Source: Swaminathania salitolerans
GTDB lineage: Bacteria; Pseudomonadota; Alphaproteobacteria; Acetobacterales; Acetobacteraceae
Direction of reading: 5' to 3'
Assembly (NCBI RefSeq): GCF_007988945.1
Contig: NZ_BJVC01000001.1
Span: 434,001 to 498,000 of the forward strand
Length of the DNA: 64,000 nucleotides
Part shown: piece after piece, positions 26,102-36,511 of the stretch
Position numbering within the stretch: the stretch's first letter is position 1
Layout: each line of letters begins with the position of its first letter
Translations under genes and position numbers: made by a program
Notes under the pieces: model-generated
Databases searched by the model: none
What the model was told of the DNA's origin: nothing
The model's input: only the letters and a program-made list of their open reading frames with translations

Positions 26102-26124
26102 ATATATCCTGTTTCGCGATATAT
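26102..26124. promoter_or_regulatory. inverted repeat in the divergent L-fucose promoter
   Basis: ATATATC-CTGTTTCGC-GATATAT, with 7-bp perfect arms, centred between the divergent mutarotase and dehydratase genes in A+T-rich DNA. It is a likely regulator site. No regulator gene lies in the fucose cluster, so the protein that would bind it must be encoded elsewhere. Confidence 0.5.
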
Positions 26125-26174
26125 ATAACTCATTATAGAAAGAAAAAAATAACAGAACAGGTCGGGAGTCAGCC

Positions 26175-28252
<2,078 letters not shown>

Positions 28253-28318
28253 GCGGGGCAAATGCGTTTTCAGCCCGTAAATCCGGATCGGTGCGGCGGG
28301 AGAGACGGAAGGTGGGGC

Positions 28319-29650
28319 ATGACACAGGGCATATCGGAACGGGAGAAACACGTGATGACATCCGGGTTGCGAACCGGGGGGCGCGCCTATCGCGTCGCCA
28401 TCGCTTTCGTCGTGCTGCTCTTTTTTCTCTGGGGGATGGCGAACAATCTCAACGATATCCTGATCACGCAATTCAAGAAGGCCTTTGCCCTCTCGGATTT
28501 CGGTACGAGTTTCGTGCAGCAGGTCTTCTATTTCGGATATTTCCTGTTTTCCCTCCCTGCCGCCCTGCTCATGCAGGGACGGGGCTACCGGATCGCCATC
28601 ATGACGGGGCTCGGTTGCTACGGGGTGGGGGCGCTCCTGTTCTACCCTGCGGCCGAATTCGGGCGGTACGAGTTCTTTCTGGTCGCCCTTTTCATCATCG
28701 CAGGCGGTCTCGCCTTTCTCGAGACGGCGGCAAACCCGCTCATGACGGAGATCGGCGATCCCGCCGGGGCAGCGCGAAGACTGAACTGGGCGCAGGTGGC
28801 CAATCCGATCGGAACATTGTGCGGCATTCTCGTCGGGAAGTACTTCATCCTCTCGGGCAAGACGCTCGATCCGACAGATCCGGATCTGACCGAGGCGGCG
28901 AAAACGCTGTTCTATCGCGAGGAAATCCTTTCGGTGAGGGGCCCCTATATCGCACTCGGTCTGATCGTGCTGGGTCTCGCGGTGCTGGCGGCCTTCATCC
29001 GGTTTCCCCAGGGCGCATCGCACTCGGACGTCGGCACCAGCCCCGTCCGCATTGCGCGTCTTTTCCGTAATCCGCGGCTCCGCTTTGCGGTCATCGCACA
29101 GTTTTTCTATGTCGGCGCGCAGATCGGGGTGTGGAGCTATACCATCCGCTATGCCGAGGTGAACGCTCATATGACCGAGGCTGCAGGGGCGGATGCGCTG
29201 CTGGCCAGTCTGGTCCTGTTCGCTTTCGGTCGTTTCTGCGGCACGTCTCTCATGGCACGCGTGAGGCCGAATACGATGCTGCAGGTTTTCGCGACTTTCA
29301 GCTTCCTGCTCGTCTTCGGCGCCTCCGTCTTTACCGGCGCGCTCGGACTCTATTGTCTGGTGGTGGCGAGTTTCTTTCTTTCCATCCAGTTCCCGACGAT
29401 CTTCGCGCTGGGAGTCGAGGGGCTCGGCAGCGAGCGGCGTGTGGGCGCCTCTCTCATCATCATGGCCATTATCGGCGGTGCGTTCCTGACGGGGGTGATG
29501 GGCCATGCCTCCGACCTCGTGGGAATCCGCGTCGCCATGCTCGTGCCGTGTCTGTGCTTTGCGGTCGTCCTTTCATTCAGTCTCTACATCCGTCACCTCG
29601 ATGCCCGGAGATCAGGATCCGGTCGTCTCGAAACAGGGAGCTTTTCATGA
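28319..29650 (+). CDS. fucP: L-fucose:H+ symporter
   Basis: A 443-residue inner-membrane protein of the FucP family with about 12 hydrophobic segments. FFLWGMANNLNDILITQFKK in helix 1 and FLETAANPLMTEIGDP in the middle are FucP hallmarks; LNWAQVANPIGTLCG is also typical. The ATG at 28319 was chosen because GGAAGG lies 6 bases upstream; the ATG at 28355 is an alternative. It overlaps the next gene by 4 bases. It provides proton-driven fucose uptake for the surrounding catabolic genes and is a paralogue of the NagP permease at 3429-4709. Confidence 0.92.
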   Translation: MTQGISEREKHVMTSGLRTGGRAYRVAIAFVVLLFFLWGMANNLNDILITQFKKAFALSDFGTSFVQQVFYFGYFLFSLPAALLMQGRGYRIAIMTGLGCYGVGALLFYPAAEFGRYEFFLVALFIIAGGLAFLETAANPLMTEIGDPAGAARRLNWAQVANPIGTLCGILVGKYFILSGKTLDPTDPDLTEAAKTLFYREEILSVRGPYIALGLIVLGLAVLAAFIRFPQGASHSDVGTSPVRIARLFRNPRLRFAVIAQFFYVGAQIGVWSYTIRYAEVNAHMTEAAGADALLASLVLFAFGRFCGTSLMARVRPNTMLQVFATFSFLLVFGASVFTGALGLYCLVVASFFLSIQFPTIFALGVEGLGSERRVGASLIIMAIIGGAFLTGVMGHASDLVGIRVAMLVPCLCFAVVLSFSLYIRHLDARRSGSGRLETGSFS

Positions 29651-30510
29651 AACTCGCGAGACTCGGCCCGCCAGGTGCGGAAAAACCGGCCCTGATCGAA
29701 GCGGGGGGACGTGCCCGCGACCTTTCCGGAATCGTACCGGACATAACCGCAGAGGCTCTGGGGAGCGGGCTTCTGCAGCGCCTGGCCGCGCTCGACCCGT
29801 CCGCGCTTCCATACCTCCCTGACGGAGAGCGGTTCGGGCCGCCCGTGCGCGGGGTGGGGAAGTTTCTCTGTGTGGGGCTCAATTATCGCGACCACGCTGC
29901 GGAATCAGGCATAGCGATCCCCGAAGAGCCGGTTCTGTTCATGAAAGCCACGAGTGCCATCTGCGGTGCGAACGATGCGATCGTCATTCCGCGCGGATCG
30001 CTGAAGACCGATTGGGAGGTCGAACTCGGTGTGGTCATCGGTCGTACCGCACGCGATATCCCGGTCGAAACGGCGCTTGCGCATGTCGCAGGCTATCTCC
30101 TGGTGAACGATCTGTCCGAGCGCGCCTTCCAGCTCGAGCGGGGCGGTCAATGGGTCAAGGGAAAGAGCTGCGACACGTTCGGACCCATCGGTCCCTTTCT
30201 GGTCACGACAGAGGAAATTCCCGATCCTCAGGCGCTTTCTCTCTGGCTGGAGGTCAACGGCACGCGTCGGCAGAACGGGCATACCTCCGATATGGTGTTC
30301 GATGTCGCGTTCCTGATCAGCTATATCAGCCGCTTCATGACGCTCTGTCCGGGCGATATCATTTCCACCGGCACGCCTGCCGGGGTGGGGCTCGGATTGC
30401 GGCCGCCGGTCTATCTCGGGCCCGGTGACAGGATGGTGCTCGGGATCGATGGCGAAGCGGGCGTGTCGCTCGGTTGCCAGACCCAGATCTGCCGGGCGTG
30501 GGCGCAATGA
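29647..30510 (+). CDS. 2,4-diketo-3-deoxy-L-fuconate hydrolase (FAH family)
   Basis: A 287-residue fumarylacetoacetate-hydrolase-family enzyme. Seen are the N-terminal MKLARLGPPG, the metal/catalytic motifs VGLNYRDHAAE and EPVLFMKATSA, the ligands in DWEVELGVVIG, LVNDLSERAFQ, and the substrate lid SCDTFGPIGP, followed by STGTPAGVG. In the non-phosphorylating fucose pathway this enzyme cleaves 2,4-diketo-3-deoxy-L-fuconate to pyruvate and L-lactate. Both ends overlap neighbours by 4 bases (ATGA), indicating coupled translation. Confidence 0.88.
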   Translation: MKLARLGPPGAEKPALIEAGGRARDLSGIVPDITAEALGSGLLQRLAALDPSALPYLPDGERFGPPVRGVGKFLCVGLNYRDHAAESGIAIPEEPVLFMKATSAICGANDAIVIPRGSLKTDWEVELGVVIGRTARDIPVETALAHVAGYLLVNDLSERAFQLERGGQWVKGKSCDTFGPIGPFLVTTEEIPDPQALSLWLEVNGTRRQNGHTSDMVFDVAFLISYISRFMTLCPGDIISTGTPAGVGLGLRPPVYLGPGDRMVLGIDGEAGVSLGCQTQICRAWAQ

Positions 30511-31235
30511 ACCGTCTCGCGGGCAAGCGCGCCATCGTCACCGGTGCGGGGCAGGGCATCGGGCGCGCCTCGGCTCTGCGCTTTGCCGCCGAGGGGGCCG
30601 AGGTTTTTGCAATCGACAGGAACGAGGAAGCGATCGCATCGATGACCTCCTGTCATCCGGTAGCGCTCGATCTGCTGGACCCGGCCGCGATCGCGAGCCA
30701 TCTCGGTGGACTGGGGCCGGTCGATATCCTGTTCAACTGTGCAGGCTACGTCGATTCGGGCACCGTGCTGGATATGGCGTCGTCAGGATATCGCCTCTCC
30801 TTTGCGCTCAACGTCCATGCGATGGTGGATGTCATCCGCGCCGTATTGCCCGCCATGCTCGACAGGGGCGGATCGATCATCAACATGGCCTCGGTCGCGA
30901 GTTCGGTGATCGGCGTTCCGAACCGCTTTGCCTATGGCACGACCAAGGCCGCCGTGATCGGGCTGAGCAAATCCATCGCGGTGGATTATGTCACGCGCAA
31001 GATACGCTGCAATGTGATCTGTCCCGGGACCGTCCAGTCTCCTTCCCTCGATGAGCGCCTGTCCGCCACCGGAGATGCGGTGGCTGCGCGGGCGGCTTTC
31101 GTTGCGCGTCAGCCCATGGGGCGTATCGGGACGGCCGAGGAGATCGCCGAGCTCGCGCTCTATCTCGCCAGCGATGCCTCTGCATACACCACAGGCAGCG
31201 TGCATGTGATCGACGGTGGCTGGACGGCAGCATGA
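30507..31235 (+). CDS. 2-keto-3-deoxy-L-fuconate dehydrogenase (SDR family)
   Basis: A 242-residue short-chain dehydrogenase. Seen are TGAGQGIGRAS for NAD+ binding, NCAGYVDSGTVLD, the catalytic Ser in NMASVASSV, Tyr-x-x-x-Lys in YGTTKAAVIG, and CPGTVQSPSLDER. The last motif and overall length recall the DHRS6/BDH2-like branch, which includes the keto-deoxy-fuconate dehydrogenases. It would oxidise 2-keto-3-deoxy-L-fuconate at C4 to feed the FAH-family hydrolase directly upstream. The ATG at 30507 overlaps the hydrolase stop. Confidence 0.85.
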   Translation: MNRLAGKRAIVTGAGQGIGRASALRFAAEGAEVFAIDRNEEAIASMTSCHPVALDLLDPAAIASHLGGLGPVDILFNCAGYVDSGTVLDMASSGYRLSFALNVHAMVDVIRAVLPAMLDRGGSIINMASVASSVIGVPNRFAYGTTKAAVIGLSKSIAVDYVTRKIRCNVICPGTVQSPSLDERLSATGDAVAARAAFVARQPMGRIGTAEEIAELALYLASDASAYTTGSVHVIDGGWTAA

Positions 31236-31292
31236 GCGCGTCTGCATCTCCGGCTCGCCTGTTCACGGGACGTTTGTCCTCCGGCCTGCGCC

Positions 31293-32129
31293 GTGATTGA
31301 CGCGCATCAGCATGTCTGGGCGTTGTCCAACGCGTTCCATGGCTGGCCGGACGCAACGCTCGGTGTCATCCATCGCGATTTCGGCCCCGGAGACTGGCGC
31401 GAAGCGGCCCATGCCGCAGGTGTAAGTCGCTCTATCCTCGTTCAGGCGCAGGAGGACTGGCGCGAGACGCTCTGGCTACTGGCCCTGGCCGAGCGCCATC
31501 CGGAGATTGCCGGGGTGGTGGGATGGGTCGATCTGGCAGATGCGGAGGCACCCGAGCGTATTGCCTTGCTCGCAAGACATCCCCGGTGCAAGGGACTGAG
31601 ACCCATGTTGCAGGATATGGCGGATCCAGGATGGCTTCTTTCCCCCGGCCTGCGGCCTGCCTTTCATGCCATGATCCGTCACGGGATGCGGCTCGACGCG
31701 CTTGTGCGTCCGGTCCACCTGCCGATGCTGCATCGCTTCCGCCATGCCTGGCCGGATCTGCCTCTTGTGATCGACCACGCCGGCAAGCCTAGTCCCGACG
31801 GCGCTGGCTACGATGACTGGCAGGAGTCGATGGTCCGGCTATCGGATCTCGGCGTTGCCTGCAAATTCTCGGGCCTCCTTACCGAGCTCCCGCCCGATGA
31901 GGAGGAAGCATTGCTGGAACCCTTCGTCAGGACGCTTCTTTCACTTTTCCCGGACCGGCTTCTATGGGGCAGCGACTGGCCGGTCTGCCTTCTCGCAGAC
32001 AGGAGCTATGCCGAAACGCTCGCTTTCGCGCGGGACGCGGTCGCCGCTCATGCGCCAGAGCGCGCCGGATCGATCTTCGCGGGCGCTGCGGCCGCGTTCT
32101 ACGGTCTCGACGGGCGGGGGCTTTCCTGA
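31293..32129 (+). CDS. L-fuconolactonase (amidohydrolase-2 family)
   Basis: A 278-residue TIM-barrel amidohydrolase predicted to open L-fucono-1,5-lactone to L-fuconate. Seen are the metal motif DAHQHVW at the N-terminus, KGLRPMLQDM, VIDHAGKP with the barrel histidine, and LLWGSDWPVC near the C-terminus, a pattern of the COG3618 lactonase family. The start is GTG, 57 bases after the dehydrogenase; it is the only catabolic gene on this strand not joined by an ATGA overlap. It completes every step from L-fucose to pyruvate and lactate within 6.5 kb. Confidence 0.88.
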   Translation: MIDAHQHVWALSNAFHGWPDATLGVIHRDFGPGDWREAAHAAGVSRSILVQAQEDWRETLWLLALAERHPEIAGVVGWVDLADAEAPERIALLARHPRCKGLRPMLQDMADPGWLLSPGLRPAFHAMIRHGMRLDALVRPVHLPMLHRFRHAWPDLPLVIDHAGKPSPDGAGYDDWQESMVRLSDLGVACKFSGLLTELPPDEEEALLEPFVRTLLSLFPDRLLWGSDWPVCLLADRSYAETLAFARDAVAAHAPERAGSIFAGAAAAFYGLDGRGLS

Positions 32130-32192
32130 ATCCTCCGGCGTGCTGTCCAGAGGGCAGCGCGGCCGGACGTGCCAGCAGCGACCGGCCAGCGG

Positions 32193-33305
32193 TCAGCCCG
32201 AGGGAGGCAGATGCGACCATGACGTCGCCTTCATGCCCGGGGGCAGGGTCGCGAGATAGACGCTGCGCGCGACTGCACGGGAAAGCACATCTGCCGCCAC
32301 GTTGCCGAGATGAGCGACCAGGCGCGCATTGTTTTCTGGCGCGACCGGTCTTTTCCCTGTCGCAAGCGCGAAGATCGTATCCCCGTCGAAAGGGGAGTGA
32401 ACGGGATGGATGGCGCGTGCGAGTCCATCCTGGGCCATCATGGCAATGCGCTTGAGTGCATCCTGATCGAGTGTCGCATCGGTCGCTATGCAGGCAAGGC
32501 TGGTATTGGCACGGGGATGCGGATCCAGCTTCGTGCCGGACCAGTCCTCCGGGGCGATATGTGCGGTCGAGACCCCGAGGCCGCCGAATTCCGTGCCCTG
32601 TTCGAAAGGCGCTGCCCAGAAATGCCGGTCATGAGGCGGGGTGACGGCGCCGACGCTGTTCGTCGCAACGAGAGCCGCAACGGTATGGCCTTCAGCCGTG
32701 ACCCACGACGCCGAGCCGATACCGCCCTTGAGCGTGCCAGCCATCGCCCCATAACCGGCGCCGACGGAGCCGAGCATCAGGTGCGAGTCCGCATGATCTG
32801 CCGCTTCCATGCCCAGAGCGCGATAGGGTGGAGCGTCCCCCCAGTTCTTGTCGCCCCCGTTGTCGAGGTCGTAGAGAATGGCGGCAGGGACGATGGGTGA
32901 CGGCGGCACGCCTGCGCGCTTGCCCAGCGCAAATCCCCGCCCTCTCGCGCCGAGCCATGATGCTACGCCATCGGCTGCGGCAAGACCGTAAACCGATCCG
33001 CCGGAGAAGGTGAGGGCGTCGATGCGGTGCACCAGATTCCAGCCATTGAGGGCATCTGTCTCGCGCGTGCCCGGACCGCCGCCACGGACGTCGACCGCAC
33101 AGGGGCATGGAACGTCCGGCAGGATGACCGTGACGCCGGAACGGGCACGGCTGCTCTGGGCCTGGCCGACACGCAGTCCGGCGATGTCGGTCAGGTCGTT
33201 GCGGGGGCCTAGATGTCCGCCCGACGATTCTCCGCGTGCGCGGCGCAACGCAGGCAGGAGCGACGTGCCTGCGATCAGGGAAGACAGAAAGATGCGGCGC
33301 TTCAT
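32193..33305 (-). CDS. exported P1-family (DmpA-like) aminopeptidase
   Basis: A 370-residue P1-family hydrolase. The ATG at 33305 gives MKRRIFLSSLIAGTSLLPAL, a likely Tat signal (RRIFL). Conserved features are NDLTDIAGLRVGQAQ, the GGGPGTRETD loop, LTFSGGSVYGLAAADGV, GSVGAGYGAMAG and ALVATNSVGAV, where the serine is the probable autocleavage nucleophile. DmpA-type enzymes self-process into two chains and remove N-terminal residues, often of unusual amino acids. Substrate is unknown. It converges with the L-fuconolactonase gene, 63 bases apart. Confidence 0.85.
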   Translation of the reverse strand: MKRRIFLSSLIAGTSLLPALRRARGESSGGHLGPRNDLTDIAGLRVGQAQSSRARSGVTVILPDVPCPCAVDVRGGGPGTRETDALNGWNLVHRIDALTFSGGSVYGLAAADGVASWLGARGRGFALGKRAGVPPSPIVPAAILYDLDNGGDKNWGDAPPYRALGMEAADHADSHLMLGSVGAGYGAMAGTLKGGIGSASWVTAEGHTVAALVATNSVGAVTPPHDRHFWAAPFEQGTEFGGLGVSTAHIAPEDWSGTKLDPHPRANTSLACIATDATLDQDALKRIAMMAQDGLARAIHPVHSPFDGDTIFALATGKRPVAPENNARLVAHLGNVAADVLSRAVARSVYLATLPPGMKATSWSHLPPSG

Positions 33306-33516
33306 GGATCGTCCCGAAAGAGGGGAAGAAACGGGAGAGGGGAGAAACGGGCGTCTTCCGGACGGACGGAGCACCCGCGCCGGAGACAGGTAATGAGATG
33401 CGTCAGGAGCGGACGGTCCTGCGGGACATTCGCCCAGGGCGTGCCCTGCCGGTAACGACTGTCGGGTCGTCGCCGGCGAGGGCACTGGAGGAGGCAGCGG
33501 AAGGAGTGAGGAAGAC

Positions 33517-34650
33517 TCAGATATAATGTTCGGCCAGAGGCGCGAAACCGTTGAAACCGGTCGAGCAATAGGTCGAGACATAGGCGCCGGTCGTGAGCAG
33601 TTCGATGCGATCGCCCGAGCTCAGCGCGTGAGGCAGCTGCACCCTGTTCTTTTCGTACATGATATCGACCCCGTCGCAGCTCGGACCGGCCACCACGGTC
33701 TCACCCGTTGCCAGACCGTCATGCGGCGTACGGAAGCGATAGCGGATCGCCTCGCCTTCGGTTTCCGCCAGACCGCCGAAACGACCGATATCGAGATAAA
33801 CCCAGCGCGGGTCGCTCTCCTTTCCGCCACGGCGACTCACCAGAACGACCTCGGTCGAAACCACACCGGCATCCGCGACCATGAACCGTCCGGGCTCGAT
33901 GAGCATTTGCGGCAGGGCATTGCCGAAATGCTCGGTCATGGCGCGACCGATGGCCAGACCGAACTGCTCGATCTCGGGGATATCGTCGCGATACCGCACC
34001 GGGAATCCGCCGCCGAGATTAACCATCTTGAGATCGATGCCCGCCTCGGAGAGGTCGGTGAACAGCATGGCCACCTTGGCGATCGCCGTTTCATAGGCCG
34101 TGGTGCTGGTCTGCTGGCTTCCGACATGGAAAGACAGCCCGTAGGGCTCCAGACCGAGTTCGACCGATTTCAGCAGCAGGGTCTTTGCATGATCCACCGT
34201 GGTGCCGAACTTCCGCGACAGCGGCCAGTCCGCGCCCTCGTTTTCGACCGCAAGACGGCAGAATACGCGCGATCCGGGGGCATGTTCGGCGAGCTTGGCA
34301 AGCTCCTCCTCGCTGTCGAACACGAAAAGATCGACGCCGAGACCGAACGCCTCGCGGATGGAGGAGACCTTCTTGACCGTATTGCCGAACGAGATATGGC
34401 TGGCCTGTGCCCCGGCTGCGAGGCATTGATGAATCTCGCCGATCGAGGCTGCGTCGAAGGACGATCCCAGACGTACGAGGCGCTCGAGGATCTGCGCGGC
34501 CGGGTTGGCTTTGACCGCGTAGTAGATCTGCGCCAGCGGGAGCGCATCACGCAGGGCGTGATAGCGGGCTTCCACATGATCGACGTCGACGACGAGGCAA
34601 GGAGTGGCCGGCTGCTGCTCGGCAAGATAGCGGACGATTTTCGGAGTCAT
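33517..34650 (-). CDS. ornithine/lysine decarboxylase (PLP fold type III)
   Basis: A 377-residue alanine-racemase-fold decarboxylase forming putrescine or cadaverine. PLP lysine in YYAVKANP, SFDAASIGEI, FGNTVKK, SFHVGSQ, the phosphate-binding NLGGGFP, EPGRFMVADAG, and the substrate/catalytic cysteine region GPSCDGVDIM are all visible. The tail Y-x-x-x-GFNGF is typical of the alphaproteobacterial enzyme. Specificity between ornithine and lysine cannot be read safely. GGAGG lies 7 bases before the ATG. A long leader with hairpins lies upstream. Confidence 0.9.
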   Translation of the reverse strand: MTPKIVRYLAEQQPATPCLVVDVDHVEARYHALRDALPLAQIYYAVKANPAAQILERLVRLGSSFDAASIGEIHQCLAAGAQASHISFGNTVKKVSSIREAFGLGVDLFVFDSEEELAKLAEHAPGSRVFCRLAVENEGADWPLSRKFGTTVDHAKTLLLKSVELGLEPYGLSFHVGSQQTSTTAYETAIAKVAMLFTDLSEAGIDLKMVNLGGGFPVRYRDDIPEIEQFGLAIGRAMTEHFGNALPQMLIEPGRFMVADAGVVSTEVVLVSRRGGKESDPRWVYLDIGRFGGLAETEGEAIRYRFRTPHDGLATGETVVAGPSCDGVDIMYEKNRVQLPHALSSGDRIELLTTGAYVSTYCSTGFNGFAPLAEHYI

Positions 34651-34870
34651 GAGTCACTCCTCCCGAAATCCGCCCGTCGGCACGGGCGGAACTGTTGCGA
34701 AACGGTCGAACGGACCGGCGATCAGGACGAGGCTGAACGTTCGCGAAAGACGAACGGGATCAGCCCGATTGCCAGAACGCTTGACGTCGTTGCGTAACCT
34801 ACAGAGGGCCAGTGGCACGTGCGTTGCTGCGTGGGGGCGCATATGGGACCAATCCCCCTGTCATGCAACT
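34651..34870 (-). promoter_or_regulatory. structured leader of the decarboxylase gene, candidate regulatory RNA
   Basis: About 220 bases without a main gene. A perfect hairpin CCGCCCGT-GCCG-ACGGGCGG (34670-34689, minus strand) sits just before the ribosome-binding site. A 62-codon open frame starts with ATG at 34842 and ends with TGA at 34654-34656, three bases before the decarboxylase ATG, so it could couple translation. Alphaproteobacterial ornithine decarboxylase genes are known to carry the speF leader RNA; I could not verify its consensus by eye, so assignment to that family is only a hypothesis. Confidence 0.4.
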
Positions 34871-34897
34871 AAAAAAAGACCCCTTTTGGCTTTTTTT
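34871..34897. repeat. A7/T7 hairpin between divergent genes
   Basis: A seven-A run (34871-34877) and a seven-T run (34891-34897) flank a CCCC-TTTT-GG core, which looks like a bidirectional intrinsic terminator. It lies between two divergent genes, where no transcript is expected to end, 220 bases upstream of the decarboxylase and 200 bases upstream of the YihY gene. Downstream at 34988-35024 is a 15-bp tandem repeat (CACAGGGCGCCACCG, two full units and a partial third). Confidence 0.5.
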
Positions 34898-35100
34898 ACG
34901 TGCCGGTCGTGCATGTGTTGCAATGTAACGCTAAACTTGGTGCAACATTTCCCGAACCGGTGCGTCATCATGTTCCGGGGGCGTTTTCACAGGGCGCCAC
35001 CGCACAGGGCGCCACTGCACAGGGCTGGTGCCCGCGAAGAAAGAGATTTGCGTCCGCAAGGCCCGTCCGGCCCGCGCGCGCCCTGAACGAGGAGTCCCGT

Positions 35101-36336
35101 GTGGCTGAGTCCCCGAGCATACGTACCGATATCCGCGAGAATCCGCCTTCGGGGCAGGATCAGGGTCGGACCGATCTCGCCCGCATAATGGCCGGAGGGG
35201 ATTCGGTCGGAGACAGTGCCGAAGAGACCCGGAGCGATGCCGGAAATGGGACCGATGCCGCCCCGATGTCTGGAGCCGGGACTCATGGGAACGGGGCGCA
35301 TGAGAACGCTGCCGAGGCGGAAGCGGCACTCGGTCGCGAGGCGCCCGGGACGGGTGCGAAAAGCCCGATTCACATGCCGCTCGGAGGATGGAAGCTCGTT
35401 CTGCGCCAGACGTTCAGCAATCTCGGATCCAGCCAGACCAGCCTCTCGGCCGCAGGATGTGCATTCTATGCCACGCTGTCGCTTTTTCCGGCAATTTCGT
35501 CGCTTATCTCGGTCTACGGGCTCATTTTCGACCTCCAGACGGTGGAACCGCAGCTGAACGTCTTGCGCAGTCTGTTGCCTCCCACGGCTTTCGAGCTGAT
35601 CGCCTCGCAGATCCATACCCTGATCGGCCAGCCTCACGCCTCGCTTACGATGGGGCTGATCTTCTCCATTACCGTCGCGCTCTGGTCGGCTTCCGCCAGT
35701 ACGAAATCGGTGCTTTCCGCACTCAATCTGGCCTATGATACCCTTGAGACGCGCGGGTTTTTCCGTTTCCAGTTTCTGGCCCTTGGTGTGACTTTCGGCG
35801 CTGTGCTGGGTGCGTGCCTCACCCTCGCTCTCATGGTCGCCTTCCCGGCTCTGGTGGATTATCTCCCCGAATTGCTGAACCGCTTCGGCCTGCGCAACCT
35901 GCCGCCGGAAATCCTGAATCTTACCGATTATCTGATGAGCTACAGCACACGTTATATCGTGCATTTCGGTGCGCCTGCGCTGATGCTGCTCTTCGTCTTC
36001 GTGGCGGTCACGTTGCTCTTCCGCTACGGACCGTGCCGGGAAACCGCCGACTGGCGCTGGATCGTCCCGGGTTCGCTCGTTGCGACCTTTCTCTGGGTTC
36101 TGACCTCGCTCGCCTTTTCCTATTACGTCAGTCACTTTGCCAGCTACGGATCGACCTACGGGCCGCTCGGCGCCGTTGCGGCAATCATGATGTGGTTCTT
36201 CGTGGGCACCTATGTCGTGCTGTTCGGCGCCGAACTGAATGCAGGTCTCGAAGACCGCATGAAGGGATTCAATCCCAAGGTTCCGGGCGCGACGCGCGTG
36301 CAGGAAGGCGTCGAGGGAACCGCAGCCGAAGCGTGA
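35101..36336 (+). CDS. YihY/BrkB-family inner-membrane protein
   Basis: A 411-residue protein. The GTG at 35101 was chosen because GGAG lies 6 bases upstream; open frame continues 5' but crosses repeats. Residues 1-90 are hydrophilic, rich in Gly, Ala and acidic residues. The UPF0761/YihY domain follows: LSAAGCAFYATLSLFPAISSLISVYGL, then about six membrane segments including FGAVLGACLTLALMVAFPAL, YGPCRETADWRWIVPGSLVATFLW and YGSTYGPLGAVAAIMMWFFVGTYVVLFGAELNAGLE, both in part. YihY proteins were once thought to be RNase BN and have no settled function; transport has been suggested. The long N-terminal extension is unusual. Confidence 0.85.
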   Translation: MAESPSIRTDIRENPPSGQDQGRTDLARIMAGGDSVGDSAEETRSDAGNGTDAAPMSGAGTHGNGAHENAAEAEAALGREAPGTGAKSPIHMPLGGWKLVLRQTFSNLGSSQTSLSAAGCAFYATLSLFPAISSLISVYGLIFDLQTVEPQLNVLRSLLPPTAFELIASQIHTLIGQPHASLTMGLIFSITVALWSASASTKSVLSALNLAYDTLETRGFFRFQFLALGVTFGAVLGACLTLALMVAFPALVDYLPELLNRFGLRNLPPEILNLTDYLMSYSTRYIVHFGAPALMLLFVFVAVTLLFRYGPCRETADWRWIVPGSLVATFLWVLTSLAFSYYVSHFASYGSTYGPLGAVAAIMMWFFVGTYVVLFGAELNAGLEDRMKGFNPKVPGATRVQEGVEGTAAEA

Positions 36337-36511
36337 CGGACCGGTGCGCCGCCCGCTCCCCCGGGAGGCGAGCGGCGCATATGCCGAGCTGCGTCTTGCC
36401 GTTCCGGAGAAGATCCGGGAAAAACCTGAAAACGATATCGGAGCGCATCAGGATCGCGACGGCTATCGGCCGTGGTGATCCCGGATCGACAGCATTCCGG
36501 GCGCAGATCGC

